A stretch of DNA of 64,000 bases from Leptothoe spongobia TAU-MAC 1115 (GTDB lineage: Bacteria; Cyanobacteriota; Cyanobacteriia; Phormidesmidales; Phormidesmidaceae): positions 1-64,000 of the forward strand of contig NZ_JADOES010000008.1 of assembly GCF_018739885.1 (NCBI RefSeq), read 5' to 3'. The notes below the pieces were generated by a model. It was not told where the DNA came from, did not search any database, and was given only the letters and a program-made list of their open reading frames with translations. The position numbers were made by a program, and so were the translations under genes. How positions within the stretch are numbered: position 1 is the stretch's first letter; the number at the start of each line of letters is the position of its first letter. Below are positions 31,589 through 41,435 of this stretch, in pieces.

Positions 31589-34500
31589 TTAGGCAAAAGT
31601 CTCCAGCTGAGCAATCAATGGTTCTTCTAAGGTTTGGACCTTATCAATCAGTAACCGCTTGACATAAGCGCGCAGCTGTTCAGCCTGGGCCTCATTAGGA
31701 ATATACATCTGTCCACCTGACTCGGTTACAGTTTTGCTAAAGAGCGGTGTTTGCAATAACGCTCGATAGGTGGGTAAGTCAGTGGTGCGATCGCAAATCA
31801 GTCCTCGGTCCGCGACGGTCGGCACCAACCCAGGCGGGAGATGTCCCTCTAGTAAGGCCAAAATATGTAAATGACAAGCTTGGGTATTAATGCCACGTTG
31901 TTCTAGCAAATGCATAATTGCCCCCACCGGCAGTGGTTGCTGAGGAAAGACCCTGAGCAACTCCATCAGCAAAAAGTAGTCACTATACTGCTGACGCGTG
32001 ACATTGAGCACCTGTCCATAGCGCGCTAAATTCACTAAGCCATAGGCCACTCGACTACAACTCTGAGGCAACTCACTGGCATAAGTATCTTGAATAATGG
32101 TGGCATTGGGAAACTTTTGGCGCAGCCATCGCGCAATAGCCGGTAGGGATGCCGAGCCACCGGTACAAATCACCTGCTTAATGGATTGAGCATCCACACT
32201 ATGGTGGCTCAACAACACATTCAGATAGCGGTTAATCCGCTGAATATAAGGTAAAAAGATGAGGTTTTCGAGATGGCGTCGCTTAATCAACCAGCGCTGT
32301 CCTGCCAACGCGATCTGAATATGACTTTGCTGCTGTAATGCCAACTTTAGATGGCGGGCTGCCGCTAACAAACTCTGCCCCAAATTAGATCCCAGTAGTC
32401 GCTGCTGTAGAGCATAGCGCTGGGCCCAGTCCACATGGCCAATTGTCGGTAACGTCAGGTTATCCAAATTGAGTTGTGCCCAATCAGCATCCTCAGCAGA
32501 AAGATGCCCCTGCCAATCCCAGTTGATAGTAGCATCCGCGTCAGTCAGAGGCTGACGCCGCTCTTCGGGCAACAATAACTGACAAACGATATCTTGATCT
32601 AACGCATCTCCAGCATAGGCAAACCCACGCAGGGCAAAGTCAGCGTAGTTGAGGCCGGTTAAATCTTGGGGTAAGTTGACCAAGCCTAGCTCGGTCATGA
32701 CAGCTCCACCGCTAATGACCACGGTGCCTTCTTGCCACTGACAGTTGTACAAGCTGGGCTGCCGCGATAGCGATACTGTCTCGGACAGAGATCCATCGTT
32801 GGGATCAGGCAAACCCGACAGAATGGTTGCGATCGCATCTTCCACAAACAAAATTTGCTCAGGCTGATCAATTAAACCAGCTGCCAACACGGCCTCTCGC
32901 AAGTTAAAGCTGTAGGTATCAGGCCAGTTAGTGGGATAGCCCACAATGACCCCCTGCAATCTTGCCCACACCTGATTGAGGCTATCACCCTCTAAACCGA
33001 CAACCTGCCCTCGATCAACTAGATATTTGAGCAAGGCCACCATAGCCTGCAGCACCTGCAGCAGCGGCAAATCTACCGTGTCTGACCAACGGAGCCAGGG
33101 ATCCGATGTCGGTAGGTTCTGGCCATGGCCAACGGCCACCTTGAGCAATGGCTTGAGACGGTTGACACCCACTAGTTCTGGCGTTGATGAACCCGAGTCA
33201 GTCAGTAGATCATTTAGATCGCCCAAAGCGTCATAGCCCACAGCAACCGTATCCTGAGCCGATGTCATAACCGCCACTGCAGGTAATCGAAAGTGCTTAG
33301 TATCGTCCGCCGCCGTTTGCCAGTAGAGAGGATAGACTTGGCCGGTTTGCCGATTCATCAGCACAGCAGATAACCCTGTAGCCCCGACATCCAACCCCAA
33401 AAACCATTCTCCATCAATATCTATGGTCGGAGGCTCTGGTACCGTGACAGGGGGAACAGGTACAGGCGGGGTTGGGAGGGCCACTGAACTATCCTCAGGC
33501 CCAATACCTACCTCTGAAATCGGCTCGACTAAATCATCAACACCGTCTAGCATCTCCCCAACATCCGGAACCTCGACGTCAGGCACCTGCACTGGTGGCA
33601 CCTGGGACAACAATGCATTCGTCTCAGATGCTAGAGCATCGTCAGCTCCCGTTCCTAGCTCCAAGCCTAATTCCATTAGAGGATCCATCACCTGAGTATC
33701 CTCAGGAGTGGTTTGCGCAGTCGCGTCGAGAGCTTCCAAATCAGTGATTGACGATTCTCCAAACAAATCATCGAGATCACCTAAATCAAGCTCCTCTTGC
33801 GACTCTGCTTCGCGAGCAGACAAGGGCAAGTTATCTAAAAGCAGTAAATCGTCCAAATCATCTGCCAAATCCGCTGAGACAGCATCAAGGGACATATCGT
33901 CAGATGGCGTTTCTATAGAGGTTTCCCCTAGCTCTTCTGTCCCTTCAAAAACATCAGCATCTGTATTCGATAGTAAAGCTTCTACAGATTGAGTTTCCCC
34001 ATCGTCCGCCATTGTCTGCCAAAAAGCCGCTTGCTCTGCTTGCAAAAAGTCATCAGCTTCTGGAGACGTTGCATCTAGCTCCTCTCCTGATAAATCGGGT
34101 GGCAAATCTGGCGTGGAAGCCGAGTCTAATCGTGGCTCTGTTTCCTCTACCGAAGGAACCACAAAGGCTTCATCCTCAACTATCACAGGTTCTTCTAAAT
34201 CAGAAAGGAGCTGACCGACAATCTCATCAGTCGACTCCTGAGATAACGCATTGGAACGCTCACTTAATCCACCCAATTCATCGGCAAGGGAATCGGGCAA
34301 ACCATCATCAAACTCATCCACCTCTAACGGATCTACTCCCAGACCTAGCAAGTCTAAGTCTGGAGCACCATCATCAGGCGCAGATGGCAAAGCCATAACA
34401 TCCACATCTTCTTGATCGGACGGATCGTCCACATCAACCGTATCAGTGGGAAACCCCTCAAACAGGTCAAGTCCCATATCCTCAACGGTTTGCAATGAAG

Positions 34501-36934
34501 CCTCGTCAACCGGCTCACTACCTTCCTGGGTTGTACTTTCAATAGCACTATCCCCAGGGTTAACCAGCTCAGAGACTGGCTCAGCATCAAGGTTCAAATC
34601 TTCCAGATTCAAGTCATTAACAATGGTTTCCAAAGTGACTTGATCCAAGGGTTCAAGAGAGTCATCTTCTTCGACACCATAATCGGCAGAGAAGGTGTCA
34701 TCGGCTAGCTTTTGTAAATCCTCATCTAACTGCTCAACTAGCTGCCCATCGTCAAAGTCAATCAACAGATGTTGCTCAGCCCCTGATTCCACTAAGTTAA
34801 TCAGATCTTCGTCTGCCGATGCGGCGATATAAATATCGTCAGGGACATTATCTGGAAAGTCCTCGACCGTCTCTGGGGTTCGTTCATCAGGCAATAGGTC
34901 TGACAGGGAGCTCACCGTATCACTAACATCAGGCGACTCGTCACTAATATCATTCTGGTTCGACAGACTGTCACCAAAGAGGTTTTCGACTGTTGCCTCT
35001 TCTGGTACTTCCGCACCAGTGTCCTCAGGGATAACGTCTCCAGAACTCTCTAAAAAACCTATTTCCGTCGGCCTATCATCTAAAGCATCTGGAGATGGTG
35101 ATAGTGAAGCATCATCTGGCGCTTCAACGGGACCTCGATCAAATAACCAGTTATCGGCCACTTGATTAGCATCAAACAAATCTGTATCCGTCAAGGACAC
35201 AATGCTAGGCTCAAATGTCTGGGTGCTCTCACCATCCACATCCGAAGGATCAAAAAATAGTACGTCATTGGTTCCTTCATCCGGATCTATCAAGTCATCT
35301 GACAGCTCCGCCTCTTCCAATAAATCCGACGGTTCTGCAGCTGATGCTTGGGGCTCCAATTCCAAACCAGCATCAAGATTAAATAGCTCCTCCTCAGCCT
35401 CTATCTGGGGTAATGTATCTGGATTTGAAGCATCATCGAATCCCCCTTGCGCTGACGAGTCGCCATCGTCAGCGGCAAGGGCAAGCATGCCAAGGCTCTC
35501 ATCAATCGCTCCCAGAGCTGAGTCCAACTCAAACGATCCAGGTAATCCTGCTAAATCAACCGTGCTTACATCATTGGTCTGCCCAGGATCGTCTAATGAT
35601 TCATCTACCTCTAAGTCATCCTCCATGGCGACAGAGAGTTCCTCTAAATTAATGTCTGACGATGAGATCGCATCCTCCAAAAGCGCTAGTTCGGAATCAA
35701 CATTTAGCCCTGGGTCGTCTTCGGTTTGTATTAAGGTAATCTCTTCTTCTAAGTCAACTCCTGGATATGGAACGCTACTAGATTGGATCAGCGTAATATC
35801 TTCATCAATATCAACGTCGCCCGATGCGATCGCATCCTCCAACAGTGCCAATTCGGCCTCAGCATCAGACACCTCGTCGGATTGGATCAGGGTAATATCG
35901 TCATCCTCATCAATAGGCAAGAGCCCATCCTCTAATAGAGCCAAATCAGAATCAATATCCAAACCCGGATCAACGATGTCCGCTCCATCGTCTACCTCCA
36001 AAACCAAATCATCCAAGGCTTGATCAAGCTCATCAGGCTGGACAGCGCCCAAATCCACCTCAGTGGTGCCTGTTCCCACCCCTTGATCTTGCAACACCGC
36101 TTGCTGTACAGCAGCACCCAGATCTCCTGTCAGATAAGATGAAGCATCCTGACCCAGTTGCTGAGCAAGATGATTAATAAACGCATGGAAAATGACTTCG
36201 CCTTGACGGCCCAAGCCATGCATTTGGTCCAGCCCTTCTTCCAAGGATTCACGATAGCTGTCAACGCTTTTTTGCAACGAGTCAAAGACCACCGTCAAGG
36301 TATTGTCCAACTTTAATAGCAACTGATCCGACTGGGCCTGCAGCAATCGCACTTGCTCTAGACGCTGCCCCGATAACAACGGCATCGGATTATCGGCAGT
36401 TGACAACTGCTCTATGGCGGCTGACTCCATCGCAGCAAAACTTTGCACCATTTGAGTCGATAGCTGCTCCTGGAGCCGCTGCATCAACACTTCTAAAAAG
36501 TCAGCAATCTGCTGCTCCGATTGCAGAGGATCAGACTTACGTTGTGCCTCTAAAACATTAAGCTCTGCCTGTACACTATCCCGCCTCTGTTGTAGCGACT
36601 CCAACTCCTGTCGCATCGGTTTAAGGGAGTTCTCTCTGAGATATCGCATCTCCAGCAGCAATCCCTGCAGCACCTGAGAAGCAGACTCTTCAAAATCGGC
36701 TGGAGCAGCCTGAGGAGACACAAACTGCCCCGTCCCTGGGTCAATCGGCCCCCATCCCCCTGGAGAATCAAACATCTGCTCCAGGGATTGCAAATAGCTA
36801 AATAGTTTTCCTAAAAGTTGACGCTGCCGTTCAGCCTCGCCCGACAAACCCAACGGCAAGCGGGCAGTCGGTTTAGCCAGAGTAGCTTCAATTTCAGCAA
36901 TGAGGCGTTGGATTTGATCCTTTTGAGAAGTCAC
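31589..36934 (-). CDS. Giant acidic protein with C-terminal Hsp70/actin-like (ASKHA) domain
   Basis: I choose the GTG at 36934 (GAAAGG seven bases upstream), giving 1781 residues; the frame opens at an ATG at 37042. Residues 1-290 are helical and coiled-coil (LRENSLKPMRQELESLQQRR). Residues about 290-1175 are a very acidic, Asp/Glu/Ser/Leu-rich, probably disordered linker with short repeats. Residues about 1175-1620 resemble an Hsp70 nucleotide-binding domain: DVGATGLS (phosphate 1, Asp1182), GVIVGYPTNWPD, FVEDAIATILSGL and adenosine-type TGGSASLPAI. The phosphate-2 motif reads VISGGAVMT, lacking the usual Asp. No substrate-binding domain is visible; an unassigned region of about 160 residues ends the protein. 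Function unknown. Confidence 0.8.
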   Translation of the reverse strand: MTSQKDQIQRLIAEIEATLAKPTARLPLGLSGEAERQRQLLGKLFSYLQSLEQMFDSPGGWGPIDPGTGQFVSPQAAPADFEESASQVLQGLLLEMRYLRENSLKPMRQELESLQQRRDSVQAELNVLEAQRKSDPLQSEQQIADFLEVLMQRLQEQLSTQMVQSFAAMESAAIEQLSTADNPMPLLSGQRLEQVRLLQAQSDQLLLKLDNTLTVVFDSLQKSVDSYRESLEEGLDQMHGLGRQGEVIFHAFINHLAQQLGQDASSYLTGDLGAAVQQAVLQDQGVGTGTTEVDLGAVQPDELDQALDDLVLEVDDGADIVDPGLDIDSDLALLEDGLLPIDEDDDITLIQSDEVSDAEAELALLEDAIASGDVDIDEDITLIQSSSVPYPGVDLEEEITLIQTEDDPGLNVDSELALLEDAISSSDINLEELSVAMEDDLEVDESLDDPGQTNDVSTVDLAGLPGSFELDSALGAIDESLGMLALAADDGDSSAQGGFDDASNPDTLPQIEAEEELFNLDAGLELEPQASAAEPSDLLEEAELSDDLIDPDEGTNDVLFFDPSDVDGESTQTFEPSIVSLTDTDLFDANQVADNWLFDRGPVEAPDDASLSPSPDALDDRPTEIGFLESSGDVIPEDTGAEVPEEATVENLFGDSLSNQNDISDESPDVSDTVSSLSDLLPDERTPETVEDFPDNVPDDIYIAASADEDLINLVESGAEQHLLIDFDDGQLVEQLDEDLQKLADDTFSADYGVEEDDSLEPLDQVTLETIVNDLNLEDLNLDAEPVSELVNPGDSAIESTTQEGSEPVDEASLQTVEDMGLDLFEGFPTDTVDVDDPSDQEDVDVMALPSAPDDGAPDLDLLGLGVDPLEVDEFDDGLPDSLADELGGLSERSNALSQESTDEIVGQLLSDLEEPVIVEDEAFVVPSVEETEPRLDSASTPDLPPDLSGEELDATSPEADDFLQAEQAAFWQTMADDGETQSVEALLSNTDADVFEGTEELGETSIETPSDDMSLDAVSADLADDLDDLLLLDNLPLSAREAESQEELDLGDLDDLFGESSITDLEALDATAQTTPEDTQVMDPLMELGLELGTGADDALASETNALLSQVPPVQVPDVEVPDVGEMLDGVDDLVEPISEVGIGPEDSSVALPTPPVPVPPVTVPEPPTIDIDGEWFLGLDVGATGLSAVLMNRQTGQVYPLYWQTAADDTKHFRLPAVAVMTSAQDTVAVGYDALGDLNDLLTDSGSSTPELVGVNRLKPLLKVAVGHGQNLPTSDPWLRWSDTVDLPLLQVLQAMVALLKYLVDRGQVVGLEGDSLNQVWARLQGVIVGYPTNWPDTYSFNLREAVLAAGLIDQPEQILFVEDAIATILSGLPDPNDGSLSETVSLSRQPSLYNCQWQEGTVVISGGAVMTELGLVNLPQDLTGLNYADFALRGFAYAGDALDQDIVCQLLLPEERRQPLTDADATINWDWQGHLSAEDADWAQLNLDNLTLPTIGHVDWAQRYALQQRLLGSNLGQSLLAAARHLKLALQQQSHIQIALAGQRWLIKRRHLENLIFLPYIQRINRYLNVLLSHHSVDAQSIKQVICTGGSASLPAIARWLRQKFPNATIIQDTYASELPQSCSRVAYGLVNLARYGQVLNVTRQQYSDYFLLMELLRVFPQQPLPVGAIMHLLEQRGINTQACHLHILALLEGHLPPGLVPTVADRGLICDRTTDLPTYRALLQTPLFSKTVTESGGQMYIPNEAQAEQLRAYVKRLLIDKVQTLEEPLIAQLETFA
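35650..35960 (-). repeat. Short internal repeats in the acidic linker
   Basis: Within this segment the encoded protein repeats two motifs: LALLEDGL/LALLEDAI/LALLEDAI and DITLIQS/DITLIQS/EITLIQT, spaced by acidic linkers. The repeats are visible at DNA level too, in GCGATCGCATCCTCCA-like runs. They could be short linear binding motifs. Confidence 0.65.
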
Positions 36935-37042
36935 AGTGCGGCCTTTCAACAACGAACTCTGTAAAGCGGAGGAGTACCAGCCCAAGCGTGGGCACACCAG
37001 CCCAAGTATAGACACATCGGCCTCTACCAATGGAATGCCCAA

Positions 37043-37547
37043 AGTGTAAAGCAGGCTGGCTAAAAAATCACAATTTCCTCCTATCTACGAGCATCCGAGG
37101 AAAAATCCTGATAGAGCCATCTAAGCCTATGTAGATCAAGATGGATGCATCGTCTGCAGATGGATGCCATCCTAATCGATGTGATTAGACCTGATGCTTG
37201 AGATATGAAGTTAAGTTAACGAAAGTTTGAGTTAGGGAGATGATGCAATCGTGCTGTAACCTGTTTTAGACAAACCAGAGGCGAACTAAAGACAAACTAA
37301 TCCTGCATGTTTCAGAGAGTTATCGTCTTAAGGACTAAGCTATGGGTTGAGGCTAGGGCCTAACCCATGGAGTTAAAGCCCTCACATCACTTAGATGAAA
37401 ACCATTGAGATCCGCTTGAGTTCTTTGCTAAGTTCTATCATGCGCCTGACGCCTGAGTGGAGCTGGTTTTGTCACATAGCAGACTGACCCTCGACTGTCC
37501 CATCATATTGTTTAACTGAGTCCACCCAACCGTGGCTTCCTCACACT
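37043..37547. other. Divergent region upstream of the giant gene and the Crp-type regulator
   Basis: The 505 bases contain a direct repeat (AGATGGATGCATC/AGATGGATGCCATC near 37139-37172) and the hairpin ATGGGTTGAGGC-TAG-GGCCTAACCCAT at 37342-37368. The hairpin would lie in the leader of the Crp-type gene. No coding sequence is supported. Confidence 0.45.
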
Positions 37548-38252
37548 ATGGATAGCAAATACGGTAACCGAGATACTTCAGCTGGCGAAAGTCTGATCGC
37601 AGCCGCTCCTTTTTTTCAGGAGCTACCTGAATCTACGGTTCAACAAGCAACCGCTCAGATTGTCACACGTCGACATCCAGCGGGCCAGGTTCTGCTATTA
37701 GAAAATGACTGGGGTAATTCTGTTTACTTCATCCTGGAAGGTTGGGTCAAAATTCGCACCTATAACCTAGATGGCAAGGAAGTAACCTTAAATATTTTGG
37801 GTAAGGGTGAGCTATTTGGCGAAATGGCTCCCTTGGAGGCAGTGCCCCGATCCACCGATGTGATTACTCTAGCAACAACTATGATTGGGAGCATGCCAGC
37901 CCAAGATTTTGTCACCCTACTCAACAGTGAACCCCAGGCAGGCATTCGACTAGCCAAGCTCATGGCTCGACGGCTGCGGCAGGTCAATCGAAGATTACGG
38001 CTGCGCGAATCAGACAGTCAGTCTCGGGTAGCAGACGTTCTTCTGTTCCTTGCAGACGGCCAGGGAACCCTCGGCGCTCAAGGAGTTGAAATTCCCAACT
38101 TACCGCACCGCGAACTCAGCAGCCTCAGTGGATTAGCCAGGGAAACGGTCACTCGCGTTTTAAGTAAGCTTGAAAAAAAAGGGCTGATCAATCGGGAGCG
38201 CGATATTATTCGGATTCCATCCATTGATGCCTTAGACCGTCTGCTGGTTTAG
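37548..38252 (+). CDS. Crp/Fnr-family transcription regulator
   Basis: The 234-residue protein has a cyclic-nucleotide-binding-like beta barrel (about 20-145) with the cassette LFGEMAPLEAVPRSTDV and a C-terminal HTH_Crp domain (HRELSSLSGLARETVTRVLS). The cassette keeps the Arg-Ser typical of cAMP binders but is otherwise divergent, so the ligand is uncertain. It is not NtcA. The neighbouring divergent giant gene could be a target, which is inference. A 505-base upstream region suggests complex control. Confidence 0.85.
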   Translation: MDSKYGNRDTSAGESLIAAAPFFQELPESTVQQATAQIVTRRHPAGQVLLLENDWGNSVYFILEGWVKIRTYNLDGKEVTLNILGKGELFGEMAPLEAVPRSTDVITLATTMIGSMPAQDFVTLLNSEPQAGIRLAKLMARRLRQVNRRLRLRESDSQSRVADVLLFLADGQGTLGAQGVEIPNLPHRELSSLSGLARETVTRVLSKLEKKGLINRERDIIRIPSIDALDRLLV

Positions 38253-38418
38253 CAGATAGTTTCTATTTACCAATATTTTCTGGTGTTGCTACCCCTTGAG
38301 ATCATGTCACCTGTCAGGTGGGTACAGGCTCATAAATCAACAACGATTATTTTCTGGAGCAGTTTCTAGTACGTAGAGAATAGACTAGAAACATAAGCAA
38401 AGGAGTATCCTCAGCACC

Positions 38419-39225
38419 ATGGAGCAGCCAGACGACTATCAGTCAGAGATACAACCGTCAGAGTTGGCTGATAGCATTAGCTCCAGTGATGTTGACGATT
38501 TTGATCTAGACCGCCCTTGGATAGAGGATGAGGATATTACTCCTGTCTCTCCTGGGCCTACCGTCACCAAGCCTAACGATCTGAACAATAAAGGGCCTGT
38601 AGCGATGGTAGAAACTGCGTTTCTTGCCAGTGCAGCTAGCCTGATGTGGCTGATTAATCTTTATTTTCCCCCTGGACCCCTATTACGCATTTTGTTTCCA
38701 GTACCTGTCGCCCTGGCGTATCTGCGTTGGAATCATCGTTCCGCTTGGATGACTACGCTGGTATCCGGCTTACTCTTGGCTATTTTGATTGGCCCCCCCC
38801 GCAGTCTGCTGTATGTGATCCCTTACGGCATGCTTGGGGTACAGCTTGGCTATCACTGGCGGCATAAAGCTTCCTGGTTGATTTCACTACCGATCGGAGC
38901 GTTGATAGTCACCCTAGGTATATTTTTTCGTATCTGGCTGCTGTCATGGATGGCTGGGGAAGATCTATGGGGCTATTTGGTCGCTCAGGTTGTACAGCTG
39001 ACAGATTGGATCACAAATCGCTTGTTAGATTTTGGTCTGCTTGGGCTAGGAGCCATCGGTCAGGTTAGTCCTGGCATCATTCAAATTGCAGCTGTTTCCA
39101 TGGTGTTTTTTAGCAGCATTGTCTACCTCTTTACGGTACATCTGACGGCTTGGATCCTCTTGGAACGGATGGGCATTGAGATGCCACCGCCCCCTCAATG
39201 GGTTCAACAGATCCTTGATGAGTAG
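38419..39225 (+). CDS. DUF2232 family membrane protein
   Basis: A 268-residue protein with an acidic 60-residue cytoplasmic N-terminus (DVDDFDLDRPWIEDEDI) and about six membrane segments. The pattern FPPGPLLRILFPVPVALAYLRW plus GPPRSLLYVIPYGMLGVQLG (each a contiguous helix pair) matches the DUF2232/YybS-like group present in most cyanobacteria. Function unknown; the related family is suspected to be part of vitamin or energy-coupling transport. Its stop codon overlaps the start of the CobT-like gene. Confidence 0.78.
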   Translation: MEQPDDYQSEIQPSELADSISSSDVDDFDLDRPWIEDEDITPVSPGPTVTKPNDLNNKGPVAMVETAFLASAASLMWLINLYFPPGPLLRILFPVPVALAYLRWNHRSAWMTTLVSGLLLAILIGPPRSLLYVIPYGMLGVQLGYHWRHKASWLISLPIGALIVTLGIFFRIWLLSWMAGEDLWGYLVAQVVQLTDWITNRLLDFGLLGLGAIGQVSPGIIQIAAVSMVFFSSIVYLFTVHLTAWILLERMGIEMPPPPQWVQQILDE

Positions 39226-40369
39226 TCCTCTCACCATGCCATTAAATTCATCAGACGCCCATTGCCTAATTGCTCACCATACAAACATCGATATTACTCA
39301 ACGTTGGCAGCAAAAATATCAAGGGAAACGCCCTTGTTATATCTGTATTTTAGGATTTACAGAAACAGCTCTCGTTCCTGATATTTCAGCAGCTGGCAAT
39401 ACGCCTAAAGCACGCAGAATGACGGCAGTGGCTGATGCTGAATTTATCTATGATGGCCCTAGCCCAAATCCTCACTACCCCCTACCTCCACTCCAGGCAG
39501 GCGTCTCTCCAGCACTATTAACACGAGCCATAACAACCGGATTAAATCTACCCGTTTACCTATTCAACACGGGTTTACCCTATAGCCCTAGCGTCCCTCA
39601 TATAGATATCGATGGGGCCATTGCCCGCTGTGTCAGCTCTGGACAGGCACTCCCTTTAGACAAAGTTGACCAGTTATTTAATGCCGGCCTGCGCTGGGGA
39701 AAAACGTTAGGTCGACGCTTTAGTGACAGTTACCTGATTATTGGGGAGTGTGTGGTAGCAGGTACTACCACCGCTCAGGCCACACTGACTGCTCTAGGGT
39801 TTAATGTAGCCGGACTAATCGGCAGCAGTCATGCCATCTGTAACCACAAGCAAAAAACTGAGTTAATTGAAACTGGTCTGCAGGGTCAACCAGCCAACCA
39901 AAGCAAACGAAGCGTATGGGAAGCGATCGCAGCCGTTGGCGACCCCATGCAACCCTTTGCCCTCGGCATGACCCTAGCCGCTAGCCAGCATAGTGGCGTT
40001 CTTCTTGCTGGCGGCAGTCAGATGATTGCTGTTTACACAATGCTTCAGCAGCTCGGCTCACGCTATCCATGGAACTCAAATAACATCGTAATCGGAACAA
40101 CCCAGTGGATTATGAACGATGCCACTAGCCAGCTGATGAAGCTAGCCCGCACCGTTCCCACCCCTCCAATTATGAGTAGCCAATTTTCATTTAAGCAGTC
40201 AAACTATCCTCAGTTCACCCTTTTTGAACAAGGATATGTAAAAGAAGGCGTTGGGGCAGGAGGCTGTTTAATAGCAGGACATTTGTACCAAAACTGGCAG
40301 CAAACTAAAAGTTTACAAGCTATGGAAGCATTACTAGAAAGCTGCCTTAAACAGTCGAAACCACTATAG
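39218..40369 (+). CDS. cobT: CobT-like nicotinate-nucleotide-dependent phosphoribosyltransferase (TIGR00303 type)
   Basis: The archaeal/cyanobacterial CobT relative proposed to activate dimethylbenzimidazole or a related base for the cobamide lower ligand. Visible blocks are FTETALVPDISAAGNTPKAR, VVAGTTTAQATL and a C-terminal EGVGAGGCLIAG. The ATG at 39218 overlaps the DUF2232 stop codon by eight bases and is preferred over the later ATG at 39236; the longer frame from 39176 lacks support. At 383 residues it is normal length. Most cyanobacteria make pseudocobalamin, so the real base is uncertain. Confidence 0.82.
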   Translation: MSSPLTMPLNSSDAHCLIAHHTNIDITQRWQQKYQGKRPCYICILGFTETALVPDISAAGNTPKARRMTAVADAEFIYDGPSPNPHYPLPPLQAGVSPALLTRAITTGLNLPVYLFNTGLPYSPSVPHIDIDGAIARCVSSGQALPLDKVDQLFNAGLRWGKTLGRRFSDSYLIIGECVVAGTTTAQATLTALGFNVAGLIGSSHAICNHKQKTELIETGLQGQPANQSKRSVWEAIAAVGDPMQPFALGMTLAASQHSGVLLAGGSQMIAVYTMLQQLGSRYPWNSNNIVIGTTQWIMNDATSQLMKLARTVPTPPIMSSQFSFKQSNYPQFTLFEQGYVKEGVGAGGCLIAGHLYQNWQQTKSLQAMEALLESCLKQSKPL

Positions 40370-40431
40370 GAAGGATAGTGGTCACTCGATTCAATCTAGC
40401 AACATCAAGCCACCACAGCATCTACAACTAT

Positions 40432-40791
40432 CTAGTGACGAAAAGCAAGCAGTTGTTCTTCCAATGCCGCAATGCGGTTATAGGCAGCCGTCAACTGAGC
40501 TGTCAAACGCTGTACCTGTATTTCAGGGGATAGCGCCTGATTCCCAGTCAACTGATCAAGACCAAAATGAGGCTCATCATTCAAAATATCCTTATGGTCA
40601 AACGCCTCTTCCAAACCATTAGCCACGACTCTATCAGGAGGACTAACCCCAAACTTAGGTCGCCCACCATCACTACTTGTATCTTGACGCACTAACAGAT
40701 CAGATACTTTGCAATCTATTTGCTCTAGGAGCTGATGCAGAGTATCTACCCGATTTGATAAGTGCGCTACTTTTTCTGTACCAATATCCAT
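40432..40791 (-). CDS. Conserved cyanobacterial protein with helical ends
   Basis: A 119-residue soluble protein. The C-terminal LSPEIQVQRLTAQLTAAYNR and the following IAALEEQLL form a predicted amphipathic coiled coil and look strongly conserved. The N-terminal 35 residues are also heptad-like (LSNRVDTLHQLLEQIDCKV). The middle is loop-like. It lies convergent with the CobT-like gene. Function unknown. Confidence 0.65.
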   Translation of the reverse strand: MDIGTEKVAHLSNRVDTLHQLLEQIDCKVSDLLVRQDTSSDGGRPKFGVSPPDRVVANGLEEAFDHKDILNDEPHFGLDQLTGNQALSPEIQVQRLTAQLTAAYNRIAALEEQLLAFRH

Positions 40792-41435
40792 GAGCTAGCG
40801 AATCCTCAAATAACCTCTACATCCTAAGAACGCCCACCCTACTAAGAGGCCTTATTACTTATTGATTTAACCTTTTGTTGTCAAGATTGAAATCATAAAG
40901 AGATGGAATAAAAATAGTAGACTTTAATCTATTATTCTTTATAAAATCCTCAAGGTTTGAGCTGAGGCTCATAAAAACAAGAAAAATTCAATAAAACCGT
41001 GACATACTGTAGCGACTAAGGTATGGTTTCATCTTTTCTCGAAAATGACTAACTCTATGGAACATTACAGTCTATTTAGACCATAAAATCTTGATAGCAA
41101 TCACTTTTTCTTGGAAACATAGGGTATACTACCGAATGCCATCATGTCCATCAGGACGTACATTTTCATGCTTAGGGTGTTAAAAGTCCTGATGCGGTTC
41201 AATACAGTGGAAAAATCTATCTTTAGCTATAAAGATGCCACTTTAATCCCGTGCGGTAGTATAAGTAGACTTTGACACCTGAGGTTAAACAATTCCATAG
41301 GTCTCAGGTGCCCCCAGGGTGACGATTGAATACAAAGCCAACCAGTAAATAGTATGTAGTAATCTCTGACAGATGCCGCAGGTCGTGACAGATAGCCATA
41401 GTCGTAGTGAACTGTTGGGAGCAGTTAATTAATTA
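40792..41435. other. Long non-coding gap with a 5'-leader hairpin
   Basis: The 644 bases hold no supported gene. CACCTGAG at 41276-41283 is inverted at 41303-41310, giving a hairpin about 125 bases upstream of the gene at 41436. The region from about 41100 to 41435 is less AT-rich than the preceding 300 bases and could contain a leader RNA or small RNA, but no known family was recognised. Confidence 0.45.

Noticed and set aside
35202..36023. 273-codon open frame on the plus strand inside the giant acidic gene
   Set aside because: Its Ser-rich product is the antisense reading of Asp/Glu codons of the acidic linker; no ribosome-binding site or family pattern supports it.
37139..37172. Short GATGGATGC direct repeat considered as a CRISPR-like start
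   Set aside because: Only two imperfect copies with no regular spacers; no CRISPR array or cas gene was seen anywhere in the window.
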